A DNA stretch of 64,000 nt from Lucinisca nassula (GCA_963580285.1 OY757013.1:148871162-148935161); one strand, 5' to 3'; positions 32,396-46,624 are shown, numbered from the stretch's first letter. Numbers and translations are program-made. The notes: generated from the letters alone by a model not told the origin.

Positions 32396-33072
32396 AATGT
32401 TAGTGTTCGGGCATGCGTGGGCGTATGCTTGGATCTGTGTCTGGATTGATACTAGTGCGCGTGTGTTAGAATGTATGGTATCATATATGAATACGTGCGT
32501 GCTTATGTAAGTATGTATGGATGGCTGGCTGAATGGATGGATGTGCTCATTTGTGTATTTAGCCCTTCACCGATAAGCTCGCGCAATTCGTACGACCGAC
32601 TAATTGCGTAGTGTTTGTAATATTATGACAATGAAACACTTGTGCCTTTATAAGTTGTAACTTTTTCCTATAAATTTAATCCTTTTTGTACGATTTTATT
32701 TGTCCAGCGCCTGGGGCAGTTGTACTTGGTATAATTTCATATCTCACTTGGGGTTGTCACGTGATCGCGCCATGTGACCATGCGCTAGTTAGCAAGGATG
32801 TGTTTCTGAAAATAGCCCATCGAACTGGTCATGTATTAACAAGTAAAATATCTTAGACTGTATGGCGACTATAAGGGGATTAATATTTGACACAACAATA
32901 AGATATTGAAAATGCATCCGGTCTTAAATAAACACAGGCGACTATAAGGGGATTAATATTTTACACAACAATAAGGTATTGAAAATGCTCGGACCTTAAA
33001 TAAACACGCACAAGGTGTTATGGCGGCCAAAACTGGTACGTTGTTGAAACAGACGGTATTTTGATGAAAACG
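32396..33072. other. Gap with a 72-bp tandem duplication
   Basis: About 32868-33005 contains GGCGACTATAAGGGGATTAA twice in tandem with its following AACAATAAGATATTGAAAAT. Otherwise nothing recognised. Confidence 0.5.
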
Positions 33073-33385
33073 ACCCCCGCCTATCGGGGCTTGAAGAAAT
33101 AGATGGGCTGCATGATGCTTCCACGCAGAGCTGAAACCGACCCGCACACGAGTACTGGTAAACCGCTTAGAGAGGATCTAAGCCTGCCCTGGCAAAGCGA
33201 TGCGTGTCGGCCCGTCCATGCTAAAAAACCCTTGGTTTCATTGGGCGACATGGCTTGAGACGTCATTTCATCTCAGTGTCAGGTAACAGTCCCACAAAAT
33301 TGGAAGCAATGTCTCCAAAATGACCTTTACAGTGTTGACGAGGACGTTAAACCCCCAATCAATCAAACAAACAAACAAACAAGTT
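33073..33385 (+). repeat. 310-bp SINE-like repeat, copy e
   Basis: CCCCCGCCTATCGGGGCTTG to GAGGACGTTAAACCCCCAAT with a CAAACAAACAAACAAAC tail. Full length. Confidence 0.75.
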
Positions 33386-33461
33386 TTGATGAAAATTTAT
33401 CATAAAAAACGACTGTTTTATTGCCAGCGGGGCTCATCTGGAGACTTTTCGTACAAATAAT

Positions 33462-35682
<2,221 letters not shown>

Positions 35683-36728
35683 AGTCAAAAAAGTTTTATG
35701 GTTTTTGTGTTAAATACGGCCAGCTCTTTTATGCACTATGTTTATTTTATCCCAAGTTAAAAATTACTTATAGACAAAAGCAACATTTTTATCATTTTAC
35801 CATTGCAAACCTGTCCAAACAAGTCATTGCTTGCTTGTCAAAACATGTGTTCTGTAGTCCTTTTAACGTACTTTATATGAAAAGTGAGGTTTACAATATT
35901 GATTGTGTGTATACAAGGGAAAGCATAGAAAATTTTCATGAGGAAAATAATTTATAAGAATATTCTAAGTGACACGTTTATCATAATGGGTCTTAGTTGT
36001 TGGTCCGTGGAGAATAAGGGGGTCCAATTACAGTCTAGCTATCTGCATTCGATCATCTTTGACCATTACTCGCAGGTGTACAGTTGTATCTGATATGTGC
36101 ATTTTGATTAATGTCGATTGATCAAACGGGAGTTTTTAATGAAGACTCTAGAGATATATTATATAACTACACGCATCTATAAGTTTCAAACATTTAACAA
36201 AATTTAATCCGTTTCTGCGGTTATTGAAAGCAGTTCAAATATTTAATCCCTTTTACATAAATATTTTCTAGTGACCATTGAACTTTTAATCCGGGGTCAA
36301 ATCATCGACCTTACAATACCATCCTTTTAATTCGATGTCAAATTAACCAATATCCAATATGGCCGCCGCTCCGTGACGTCATCCTCGCGCATGCGCAGTT
36401 TATGGGGCCCAAGAGTTGCCTATACTACTCCAGATAATGGAAATTAACAGTATCAACATCCAAATCGCCCCGTTTTTTTTCGTAATGTCTTATATAAAGT
36501 TATACCAGTAGGTATTAATTAATTCAAATCCAGAAAAGATGCAAATGTATCAGAAGTAATTTTATTTAACCGAAGTTTGGTAGGGTAGATCATGCCAACT
36601 ATTTGTTCAAAATTAGACATTACCTATGTTAACCCTTAAGACACGGAGAAAAACTACATCTGAAAATGCCGCATGCTTATGTCGTCTGCTGAATCTTCTT
36701 GCAAACTTTTAAGAATTTTTTTTTCATA
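35683..36728. other. Gap, nothing recognised
   Basis: A 114-codon ORF at 35613-35957 starts inside the foldback arm and shows no recognisable motif. Near 36358-36405 is a GC-rich patch (TGGCCGCCGCTCCGTGACGT, GCGCATGCGCAG) of unknown meaning. Confidence 0.4.
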
Positions 36729-36799
36729 TGGCAAACAGTTTGGACTCAGATCAGACTGCTCCTAGAGATGCAGTCTGACTTTGGCCCACACTGTTAGCA
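36729..36799. mobile_element. Short hairpin MITE, copy 6
   Basis: GGCAAACAGTTTGGACTCAG, ATCAGACTGC, then GCAGTCTGACTTTGGCCCAC and ACTGTTAGC. It shows the family's outer GCAAACAGT / ACTGTT(T)GC pair clearly. Confidence 0.65.
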
Positions 36800-36837
36800 A
36801 AATGACTTTTAAAGTAACCGACATACGACAAAACAGA

Positions 36838-37131
36838 CGCCGGCCCCCGCCCATTGGGGCTTGAAGAAATAGATGGACTGCATGATGCTTCCACGCAGAG
36901 CTGAAACGACCGCACACGAGTACTAGTAAACCGCTTAAAGGATCTAAGCCTGCCCAGGCAAAGCGGTGCGCATCGGCCCGCCCATGCTTGTAAACCCTAT
37001 TGGTTTCATTGGGCGACAGGGCTTGAGCTGTCATTTCATCTCAATGTCGGGTTAAAGTCCCACAAAATTGGAAGCAACGTCTCCAAAATGACCTATAAAG
37101 TGTTCACGCGGACGTTAAACTCAAATCATAA
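36838..37131 (+). repeat. 310-bp SINE-like repeat, copy f
   Basis: GCCGGCCCCCGCCCATTGGG to CGCGGACGTTAAACTCAAAT. Full length but without a long CAAA tail. Confidence 0.7.
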
Positions 37132-37324
37132 TTGTCGTGATTGGCGTCTCATGGGTTGAATACACATACAGGTATCTAAAATTTGATTACATCAACCGTG
37201 TTCTTGGCATAAAGAGACAACAGTAAGTTTCTCTCATTTAAGAAATGTATGTAAATTACTTAACATTCATTGAAGTATGAACAACACCGGGTCACGAGCA
37301 AACTTTAAGTGACCCTCTTCAAGC

Positions 37325-37640
37325 ATGAACACCATCCAGTTTCGGGCCATCACGTGAACAAATCCGTGAAATGAACACCCCCTAAACTCCACTTTATATA
37401 GAGAAAACTGGGGTTTAAGGGGGTATGCCATATTTTTCTTATTTCTGTTCCAAGACATAGGTTGTGGGTACTCGTTAGAACCGCCTCATAGCCGCCTCTA
37501 TGAGGCAGTTCTAACGAGTACCCACAACCCATGTTTGCAGTATAAATAAGGAAAATATCACGGATTTTCATCAGAAAAGTAGCCATTTTGGAGTTGTGAA
37601 AAATGCACTGTGTCGCACGGGTGTGTTATCGTAATGTAAG
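37325..37640. mobile_element. Foldback element, best palindromic copy
   Basis: GGTTGTGGGTACTCGTTAGA at about 37460 is inverted at about 37508 (TCTAACGAGTACCCACAACC) around a GCCGCCTC loop, a near-perfect 20+ bp hairpin. Flanked by CACTTTATATAGAGAAAACT and AATATCACGGATTTTCATCA words shared with 6335-6830. Confidence 0.7.
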
Positions 37641-39529
37641 TATGAACAACATCGGGTCACGCGCAAAGTAAGTGAGTTCTTCTCTAGAACGACTAGGCCG
37701 ATTGTCCTTATACTTAGTATGCAGCATTGGGAGATGGAGTACTGCCAAGCTTGCAACAATGATTACCCTAGTTTGACATTGACCTGTTTTACCTCAAGGT
37801 CTGATTTGGCTCCATATGCTTTTCAATGGGAAATAGGTAAATCAATGCATTTTTCGAAAAATATTGTAGACTATGATATGAGTATACGTATGAAATGAAT
37901 GTCGATGAATTCTTGAGTTCAAGGTCATTCTCTGACCTTGGCCCAAGGTCACTTGTATTGAAGGTCCATTGGTTCTCTAAAACCAATTTCATTCAACTTT
38001 ACGTTCAGCCTTAGGACCCGTAAGGGAACTAAAATTTATTCAAATGTTCCAGGTCACATGAACTAGATGGCCGCCATGCCAAAATATGTTGAAAACATTG
38101 AAATATCTTCTTCTCCAGAATCACTGGGCCGATTGTCCTGAAAGTTGGTATTCTGCATCGGGTGACTAGAACTAACTAACAAGTTTGCAACAACGATGCC
38201 ACTAGGTTGACCGTGACCTATTTTACGTCAAGGTGAAATTTGTTCATTTGGCTTTTAGCTTGGCCTTGATCTATTTTATGCCAAGTTCAAATTTGTTGCC
38301 TTAGGCTTTTAAATGGGAATTAGGTGAGTGAGTGAGTGTTTGAGTTTTATGTCCCACCAACAGCTAAGGTCATACGGAGACGGGACCTCGGTTTAAAGAC
38401 TCATCCGAAAGTCTGGAGAAGCCCGGGATCGATCCTGCGATCCCTGGTTTACAAGGCGAGTAGCGTAACCACTACACCACGAAGGCTTCTAATGGGAATT
38501 AGGTAAAGCAATGCATTTTTCGAAAATCATTGTGGTCTTTGGTATGAGAATTAGTATAAAATGAATGTATATGAATGCTAAAGGTCAAGGCATTTGTTGA
38601 CTTTGGCTAAAGGTCACTTGTATTGCAGGTCCATTGACATTTTAGAACACATGTTCTCTAAACCGCTGGGCCAATTTCATTTAAATTTTATATGCAGCCT
38701 TTGGTGATGAGGAACAAAAATGTATATGGTCCAGGTCACATGACAAGATAACCGCTATGCACAAATAAAGTAATACTCTTAAAAAACTACTCAGAACCAC
38801 AGGGCCGATTGTCGTGAGACTTGGTTTGTTCCTACTCAATAACTCAGATACCATTTGAGATATTTTCACGAAACTTCACAGATATGTAAAGCACTATCAG
38901 ACGGAGTGCAGAACATATGAAATGTAACGTAACGATTTTCCTACGTTTGGAGTTGTTGCCCTTTGAACATTGAACACATCCATTTTTGTCATAGTTTCGT
39001 GTCCGCTCCATAACTTCGATACCATTTGAGATATTTTCATGAAACTTCACAGATATGAGACAACGTGCAAACATATGAACTGTAACTCTGATTTTCCTAC
39101 TTTGGAGTTATTGCCCTTTGAACTTTAAATATAGTTGTTGCTATCAGTTTCGTGTCCGCTCCATAACTCTGATACCATTTGAAATAGTTCACGAAACTGC
39201 ACAGCTATGAACAGCACCCTGAGACGACGTGCATCCTACTCTTGGGGTTATCGCCCCTTGAACATAGCCATTCCTACCATGGCGTCTGTTTGAAGCACTA
39301 ATGAACCTAATTATTTATTCTGACGAAACTCGCATGGTTACATCACTAGGATGGGGGGAAAGCAGCCATTAGTTTTGAAGACCTTGACCTTATTTTCAAG
39401 GGTACAGGTCCCACAAAAACTGTCAATTTTGAGCTAAAGATGGCTTGTCTGCACCCGGTCTCATGAAAACATCAATGAAATATGGTCTAACTTGGAACAG
39501 TATATCACTGCAATCAATCAATGATTTGA
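37641..39529. repeat. Two tandem repeat blocks
   Basis: 37641-38830: about 1.7 units of a roughly 500-bp repeat (GGGCCGATTGTC, AATGCATTTTTCGAAAA, AAGGTCACTTGTATTG). 38830-39260: about three units of roughly 155 bp (GATACCATTTGAGATATTTT, CACGAAACTTCACAGATATG, GGAGTTGTTGCCCTTTGAAC). A SINE sits in the second 500-bp unit. 39260-39529 has degenerate ACCTTGACCTTATTTTCAAG-type sequence. Confidence 0.65.
38326..38490 (-). mobile_element. tRNA-Thr-like SINE, copy 2
   Basis: Same family as 21516-21685, opposite strand. TSD AATGGGAATTAGGT at 38312-38325 and 38491-38504. The preceding tandem unit (about 37828-37845) has this site, slightly diverged, without the SINE. Confidence 0.92.
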
Positions 39530-42500
39530 TTAGATTTTGAAGACCTTGACTTTATTTTAAAGGACACATGCCCCCAAAAACTGAAAATGAGAATTATAAT
39601 TCTGGTTTACTTTCTTTTGGTGCTGGCTCTTTGAACATTGAAAATAGCCATCTCAGTCATCTATTTTTGTCAAATTTATTAAGGGAGAGAGTAATGCATC
39701 CTTACGTTAAATTCCTTTTTAACTGTGGCATGGCACAAGTCTTGATTGATGTAATTGTAGTGGCGGTTCATCATGCAGTGCTTGCAGCTTTTTTTTCTCA
39801 TTAGCTCACGTGTCACGTAGTGACAAGGTGAGCTTTTGTGATCACATTTTGTCCGTCGTCCGTCGTGCGTGCGTGTGTCCGTGAGTGCGTGTGTGCGTCC
39901 GCAAACAATTTCAAATAAATATATCTCTAATACCCCATGGTCAATCTTGATCAAATTTTATGGGAAGCATCATCAGGTAGGGGGAAAGGCTGCATAAGGT
40001 TTTTGGGCTGATCAGATTGGAATTCTGGTTGCCATGGCAACATATAGCTCCCTTAGACTTATATTGGGAAAATTTTTAAAAAATCTTCTTCTCTGAAACC
40101 ACAGGGCCAAGAGCTAAGATATTTAGCTTGTAACAATCTTAAGTGGTCACCTACGTAAATCCTGCCAATCATGCCCCTGGGGTCCAAATTGGCCACACCC
40201 CGAGGCCCCTTCGCTCCTATAGACTCAAAATGGAAAAAAGCTTCAAAAATATTCTTCTCTGAAACCACAGGGCCCAGAGCTTAGATATTTAGCATGTAGC
40301 AACGGCAAGTGGTCACCTTCATAATTCCTGCCAATCATGCCCCTGGGTTCCAAATGTGCCACACCCCGGGGCCACTTCACTCTTATAGACTCCTAATGGA
40401 AAAAAGCTTCAAAAATCTCCTTCTCTGAAACAACAGGGCCCAGAGCTTATATATTTAGCATGTAGAAACGGCAAGTGGTCACCTACATAATTCCTGCAAT
40501 TATGCCCCTGGGGTCCAAATTGGCCACGCCCCGGGGCCCCTTAGCTCCTATAGACTCATAATGGAAAAAAGTTTCAAAAATCTTCTTCTCTGAAACCAAT
40601 AAGCCCAGAGCTCAGATATTAAGCATGTAGCAACGACAAGTGGTCACCTAAATAATTACTGCCAATCATGCCCCTGGGGTCCAAATGGGCCACGCCCCGG
40701 GGACCCTTCTCTCCCATAGACACATAATGGAAAAAAAACTTCAAAAATCTTCTTCTCTGAAACCACAGGGCCCAGAGCTTATATATTTAGCATGTAGTAA
40801 TGGCAAGTGGTCACCTAAATAATTCCTGCAAATCATGCCCCTGGGTTCAAAATGGGCCACCCCCGGGGCCCCTTCGCTCCCATAGACTCATAATGGAAAA
40901 AAGCTTCAAAATCGTCTTCTCTAAAACCACAGGGCCCAGAGCTTAGAGATTTAATATGTAGCAACGGCAAGTTGTCATCTACATAATTCCTGCCAATCAT
41001 GCCCCTGGGGTCCAAACGGGCCACGCCCCGGGGCCCCTTAGCTCCTACAGGCTCATAATGGAAAAAAAGCTTCAAAAAGCTTCTCTGAAACCACAAGGCC
41101 CAGAGCTGAGATATTTAGCATGTAGCAACGGCAAGTGGTCACCTACATAATTCCTGTGAATCATGCCCCTAGGGTCAAAACGGGTCACGCCCCGGGGCCC
41201 CTTCGTTCCTATAGACCCATATTTGAAAAAGCTTCAAAAAGCTTCTTCTCTGAAACCTAATGGCCCAGAGCTGAGATTTTTAGCATGTAGCAATGACAAA
41301 TGGTCACCTACATAAATCCTGCCAATCATGCCCCTAGGTTCCAAATGGGCTACGCCCCGGGGCCCCTTTGCTCCCATAGACTCATAATGGAAAAAAGCTT
41401 CAAAAATCTTCTTCTCTGAAACCACAGGACCCAGAGCTTAGATATTTAGCATGTACCAACGGCAAGTGGTCACCTACATAATTCCTGCCAATCATGCCCC
41501 TGGGGTCAAAACCGGCCACACCCCGGGGCCCCTTAGCTCCTATATACTCCTAATGGAAAAAAGCTTCAAAAATCTTCTTCTCTGAAACCACAGGGCCCAG
41601 AGCTTAGATATTTAGCATGTAGCAATGGCAAGTGATCACCTACATAAATCCTGCCAATCATGCCCCTGGGGTCAAACTGGGCCACGCCCCGGGGCGCCTT
41701 AGCTCTCATAGTCTCATAATGGATAAAAAGCTTCAAAAATCTTCTTCTCTGAAACCAAAGGGCCCAGAGCTTAGATATTTAGCATGTGGCCATGACAAGT
41801 GGTCACCTACATAAATCCTGCCAACCATGTCCCTGGGGTCCAAATTGGTCACTTTATAGCCTTGGGACCAAAAATGAGCCCACCCCAGTGTCCACTGGTT
41901 TTACATAGACTTATATGGGAAAACCTTTCGTAAATGTTCTTGTATGAAACCAGAAGGCCAAGGTCTTTGATACTTGCTGTGAAGCTTTATCTAGTGGACC
42001 TCTACCAAAATTGTTCAAATTATAGCCCTGGGGCCAAAAATGGGCCCATCCCGTGGTCCACTTGTTTTACATAGACTTATTGTGGGAAAACCTTTGAAAA
42101 TCTTTTTGTCTGAAACCAGAAGGCCAATGTCTTTGATATTTGATATGAAGCTTCGTCTTGTGGATTTCTGTCAAGATTGTTTAAGTTATAGCCCTGCGGT
42201 CAAAAATGACCCCGCCCTGGATCCCACATGTTCTATATCCTTATATAAGGAAAGCCTTTAAAAATATTCTTGTTTGAAACCAGAAGGTTTGGGTATTTGG
42301 TATGAAGCTTCACCTTTTATACCTCCCTCAAGATTATGCAAATTATAGCCCTGGGGCCAATAATTCCGCTCCCCGGGACCCACTTGCTACACCATGGGTC
42401 AGGTGAGCGATCCAGGGCCATCATGGCCCTGTTGTTTGCTATATGGAATATCCGGATCTTTTTACATATATAAAAACACGAAAGGAAGCATATTATGGCC

Positions 42501-43200
42501 AAGAACAGTCACTCTGCCAATTTTGGTTATTGCATCATCTGCCCTTGATATTTATCAGCGCCGAAGATAATAATCACTTAGATGGGGAAAAAGGGGTCAA
42601 ATAATGCACAGGGATCGGGAGCGATCAGGACCCCATGGTCCTCTGTTTTTGTTTGTTTGTTTTTTTGTTGTTGTTTTTGCGGGATTGGAGGGATGATTAG
42701 ATTTTGAAGACCTTGACTTTATTTTAAAGGGCACAGGCTTCCAGAAACTGAAAATGATAATTGTAATTCTGGTTTTCATGGCTCTTTGAGCATTGAAAAT
42801 AATCATCTCAGTTATGTATTCCTGTCAAATTTATTAAGGGAGAGAGTAATGCATACTTACTTTGAATTCCTTTTTGACTGTGACATGGCACAAGTCTTGC
42901 TTAATGTTATTATAGTGGCGGGGCATCATGCAGTGCTTGCAGCTTTTTTCTCATTTGCTATATGGAATATCTGGGACTTTTACAGATATGAAAGAAAACA
43001 CGAAAGGGAGCATATTATGGCCAAGAACAGTCACGCTGCCAATTTTGGTTATTGCATCATCTGCCTTTGATATTTATCTGTGCTAAAGATAATAGTCACT
43101 TAGATGGGGCAAAAGGGACCAAGTAAACACAGGTCTCGGGAGCGATCAGGCCCTTATGGTCCTCTTGTTGTTGTTTTTATTGTTGTTGTTTTTTGGGGGT
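39530..43200. repeat. Tandemly duplicated segment, first copy split by element B
   Basis: 39530-39799 plus 42438-42690 matches 42693-43200 in order: GATTAGATTTTGAAGACCTT, AAGGGAGAGAGTAATGCAT, ATCATGCAGTGCTTGCAGCT, then TATGGAATATC and CATATTATGGCCAAGAACAG. Both units end with a decayed element-like 3' end (GGGAGCGATCAGG ... ATGGTCCTC). The second unit is the empty site for element B. Confidence 0.8.
39800..42437 (+). mobile_element. Minisatellite-core element B
   Basis: 5' end AGCTCACGTGTCACGTAGTG, ACAAGGTGAGCTTTTG (hairpin TGTCAC-GTA-GTGACA), then a GTCCGTCGTCCGTCGTGCGT run and about eleven 170-bp units (CCACAGGGCCCAGAGCTTAG, ATTTAGCATGTAGCAACGGC, CATGCCCCTGGGGTCCAAAT). About three units of a related 145-bp type follow (41880-42350). 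The 3' end is GGTGAGCGATCCAGGGCCAT, CATGGCCCTG (hairpin GGGCCAT/ATGGCCC). The 5' GCTCAC and 3' GTGAGC are inverted copies. Several short ORFs here are repeat shadows. Confidence 0.75.
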
Positions 43201-43989
43201 GGGCGGGGATGGGGGTGCTATACGGCACTTCCAAGAATATTTCACAAATATTGAGCCGATCGTTCAGGTTGGCAAAAATAAAATTCATGAAGATTTAAAA
43301 AAAACAGACATTTAAATATTGAAACATACGTGATAACAGAATAAGTAATAACAGCTTGATATCCGGCAGTAATATGTAGACAGTTATACTAACAAACTAA
43401 CAACTGATCGTTTAATATGACTGAATTACTGATAATGTATCCACTTATCCAGTGGGCATGCAACGTCGGAACAGCATTGAATCCGTATTGGTTCAACGCA
43501 ATGACATTGGGTTGACTTTTATTCAGCAATATTTCAATGTTGTGTGTCGACTGCGTTACATTCATAATGTTGAAGAAAAAACATCGGATTCCTTTCCAGT
43601 GTGCATAATTTTCTGTAAAAGACTGGGAAACTTATCAACCCTACCCCAAAAAGCTTTCCAACATTAGGAAACTGTATACGCCTCATTTCACAGTCTTTTG
43701 AGTGGCTTATTTGAGTAAAAAATGTTTGATTATTGCATATTCTTTGATTTTGATTTCTTTTTATTCGCTAGTTTCAGCGTTGTACATTATTTACTCAATC
43801 TGCATGAAAAATATTCATCTCAATATGTGCAATTCTGATTCATATAAAAGAATCAAGGTCCGATCAAAGTCCGATCAAGGTACGGAAAATAAAGCCATGG
43901 GGAAAATGTTTTGAAAACAAAGAGATTCCACTTTCAAATACCAAAGTTCATGTTCTAATGAAGTTGCAACCAGTTTTATTTTCTATCTA
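43201..43989. other. Gap, nothing recognised
   Basis: Two ORFs of about 70 codons (43452 and 43702, +) have no recognisable motif; the second begins with a hydrophobic stretch but lacks gene context. Confidence 0.4.
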
Positions 43990-44812
43990 GAAATGCGTCC
44001 ATAGGACAAGGATGCCCCCGCCTGAAAATATGTCTATGTTCGTATTCATCCATAGAAAGTTATTGACCGTGTTTAAGCTTTGGACCCTTTTTTTCACGTT
44101 TGACCTCTAAGTATGACCTTGACCTTGCAGGTAGGGACCATGATTTTGTGTGAGGCAGATTGTCTCATGATGGCCAACATTTCTGCCAAATAATTTCAAA
44201 ATCCATCCGGAAATAAGAAAGCTATTGACTGCGTTTAAGTTTCGGACAATTTTTTTACCTTTGACCTCTAAGTATGACCTTGACCTTGGAGGTACAGATC
44301 TGGGTTTGCACGTGACACATCGTCTCATGATGGTTAATATTTCTTCAAAGTAATTTCAAAATCCATCCAGAAATAAGTAAGTTATTGACTGCGTTTAAGT
44401 TTCGGACCCTTTTTGTGACCTTTGACCTCTAAGTATGACCCTGACCTTGGAGGTACGGACCTGGGTTTGCACGTGACACATCGTCTCATGATGGTTAACA
44501 TTTCTTCAAAGTAATTTCAAAATCCATCCGGAAATAAGAAAGTTATTGACTGCGTTTAAGTTTCGGACCCTTTTTTCACCTTTGACCTCTAAGTATGACC
44601 TTGACCTTGGAGGTACGGACTTGGGTTTTGCACGTGACACGTCGTCTCATGATGACTAACATTTTTGCCGAGTAATTTTAAAATCCATCAAGAAATAAGG
44701 AAGTTATTGACTGCGTTTAAGTTTCGGACGCACGGACGCACGCACGGACGGACGGACAGGGGCAACGCTATATGCCCTTTCCACCATTCTTCGAATGGCG
44801 GGGGCATAAAAA
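43990..44812 (-). mobile_element. Minisatellite-core element D
   Basis: Subterminal inverted repeat ATGCCCCCGCC (44010) / GGCGGGGGCAT (44799). On -, a hairpin-like CCATTCGAAGAATGG, a GTCCGTCCGTCCGTGCGTGC run, then four units of about 165 bp with the same GACCTTGACCTTGGAGGTAC core as element C and 443-1350. The right flank is a Penelope-like 3' end. Confidence 0.7.
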
Positions 44813-44817
44813 AGTGA

Positions 44818-45335
44818 ATGCGATAAAATTAACCCACTGCTCCAATCAAAGACACCAAAGGGAAAGAAAGACAAACATGAAATAACTAGACCCTAATGGA
44901 GACATTAATAGCGGAAAGCCAAAAAGATAGTTACTTTCCCACAAAATGGCCAATTGGCTATCCAAAACAAAAATATATAAACGATACACAGACTCAAAGA
45001 CAAACCATAACAAAAATAAAACGCGACAGACGTGCGCCTTTGAACGGTCAGTGAAAAGAATTTCACTGGAGGTGGGAGCTTAAATCGATTTTACTCGGCC
45101 ACAATCCTCGCCCTTACTTGCGTCGCGATTTAGACAAATAATTTGTTCAGTCCGCATGAAGGCTTTCTAACATCTCCGAGAATACAAAATTCAAACAAAT
45201 ACAGAGACGAAACAACTGTGAGGACTCGATAGCAAGAAACCACTGAAATGCTGGAGCAAAAGAAAACCAACAGTTAGACTCCGATTGGCTCGACCAGAAA
45301 CAGAGCATAAAGCACCAACCAACATTACATAAAAT
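44818..45335 (-). repeat. Penelope-like 3' end, long 5'-truncated copy
   Basis: AATTAACCCACTGCTCCAAT through GCGACAGACGTGCGCCTTTG, GTCCGCATGAAGGCTTTCTA, CTGGAGCAAAAGAAAACCAA to CAGAGCATAAAGCACCAACC. Near the full length of the 51300-51895 block. Confidence 0.75.
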
Positions 45336-45429
45336 TAAATTCTAATGCCCAAAACATCTGTTACAACATTTCTTTATTTTTCCTTTCTTCTTTTTTTCAA
45401 AGGGTATATAGACTCAGTATATGAAGATA

Positions 45430-46165
45430 GACAGATAGGTAATCATGACGAGAAATTCAAGTGCGGAATCACTAAGATGGCATTTACTAGAACTTTAGGA
45501 ATTCGATGACGTAACTTGGCTTTTGCACCCAGGTAGACAAAAGATGTTGTGTATAAAACATTGGTTCGCCCCCGTTTGAATATACATCACCCATTTTATT
45601 GGCAAACAAATGTTAAAACTCAGATTCAGCAGGCTGAGAATTTTCAGAGGACAGCGGCTCGGTGAACATGTCGGCGATGGCGAAATGAGTAGCGTCGTTG
45701 ACATGCTTAGCGATTTGGAGTGGCCGTCCCTTGAGGCCCGTCGTGAGCAGTCCTCTTTAACCTTCTTTTATAAGATACTCTCTGGTATAGATAAATACTT
45801 GACCCCTGTGAAGCTTCAGCTTCAACTCAAACAAGGGCATCAAAAGTAAATATCAAAAATACCGTGGGCACCAGGGCTATAGTGATGCCCTAAGCATTCT
45901 TTTTTCCTAGAACTACTCCTCAGTGGAATAGTCTTCCGTCGTCTGCGGTAGATGCCAAGACCGAAGAGGAGTTCAAGGCCTGTGTGGTATATTGGGACTT
46001 TCATGCGTTTAAGTATACCTCTGCTAATCAGATTGAAAGTATTTGTCAGGACTCATCCAGCGCCGCACGAACCGCTTTTGAAAAGCTTTATTCTAAAGTT
46101 AGCCGCCCCCCCCCCCCCCAGCTGAGGTAATGACCAAATGTGACCGACACAGGATATGAAGATAG
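45430..46165 (+). pseudogene. LINE 3' fragment (RT C-terminal region), copy 1
   Basis: Broken frame: RVRLNIHHPFY-like, then DMLSDLEWPSLEARREQSSL, TFFYKILSGIDKYLTPVKL, then degenerate. The 3' end GAGGTAATGACCAAATGTGA, CCGACACAGGATATGAAGAT runs into GATAGATAGA. These are hallmarks of the C-terminal part and 3' tail of an APE-type LINE. The copy at 52245-53150 matches it. Confidence 0.7.
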
Positions 46166-46216
46166 ATAGAGTGAAACGTGATATCACAGTGGTAAGTGCA
46201 CTTGCATCTGATGCTA

Positions 46217-46515
46217 GGAGCGTGATAGCTCAGTGCTTAGTGTACTTGCCTCCGATGCTAAAGGTCCCGGGTTCGATCCCCGGCAGCGGTGATAAAATTT
46301 CGGTGTCCGAACACGTTCCACTGGCATCATTTGCAGGGATGAATGCCATAAAATGCAACGTGCTTCGGATGAACGTTAACAGGACCCCCACCCCCTGTGG
46401 AGGGAGAACTATCCCCTGTGCAGGCTAAATATCAAAAATCTCTACCGTAACTACATGGTTGCTGTGTAGGTTTTCATCCTGCAAATCTGGAGTGTACGTA
46501 ATGTACACCTGCCAA
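46217..46515 (+). mobile_element. tRNA-derived SINE (LINE-tail family), copy 1
   Basis: Head GAGCGTGATAGCTCAGTGCT, B box GGGTTCGATCCCCGGCAGCG; body TGTCCGAACACGTTCCACTG and GCATCATTTGCAGGGATGAA. It is truncated near ATGTACACCTGCCAAAATGA before the tail and joins the remnant at 46516. Confidence 0.75.
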
Positions 46516-46590
46516 AATGACTGACGGACGGACTGACGGACGGGACCGATAACAGTATATCCGACTTTTCTTCGAAAGTGCGGATATAAA
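46516..46590 (-). repeat. 5' remnant of a minisatellite-type element
   Basis: On -: TTTATATCCGCACTTTCGAA, GAAAAGTCGGATATA (inverted TATATCCG), then a GTCCGTCAGTCCGTCCGTCA run. Same 5' layout as elements A to F but no core follows. Confidence 0.5.
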
Positions 46591-46624
46591 CATTACAAAA
46601 TGTAATCGTATCAGTCAAAACGAA

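Noticed and set aside
39679..41814. Several - and + strand ORFs with repeated similar peptides
   Set aside because: The peptides repeat with the 170-bp unit of element B; open only because the unit is open.
43702..43914. Small membrane protein gene (70 codons, hydrophobic start)
   Set aside because: AT-rich chance ORF with no family, no splice context and no neighbouring exon.
46217..46290. Functional tRNA gene (also at 53510, 55199, 26222, 21516)
   Set aside because: Each tRNA-like head is followed by a SINE body, tail or target duplication, and the stems carry mismatches.
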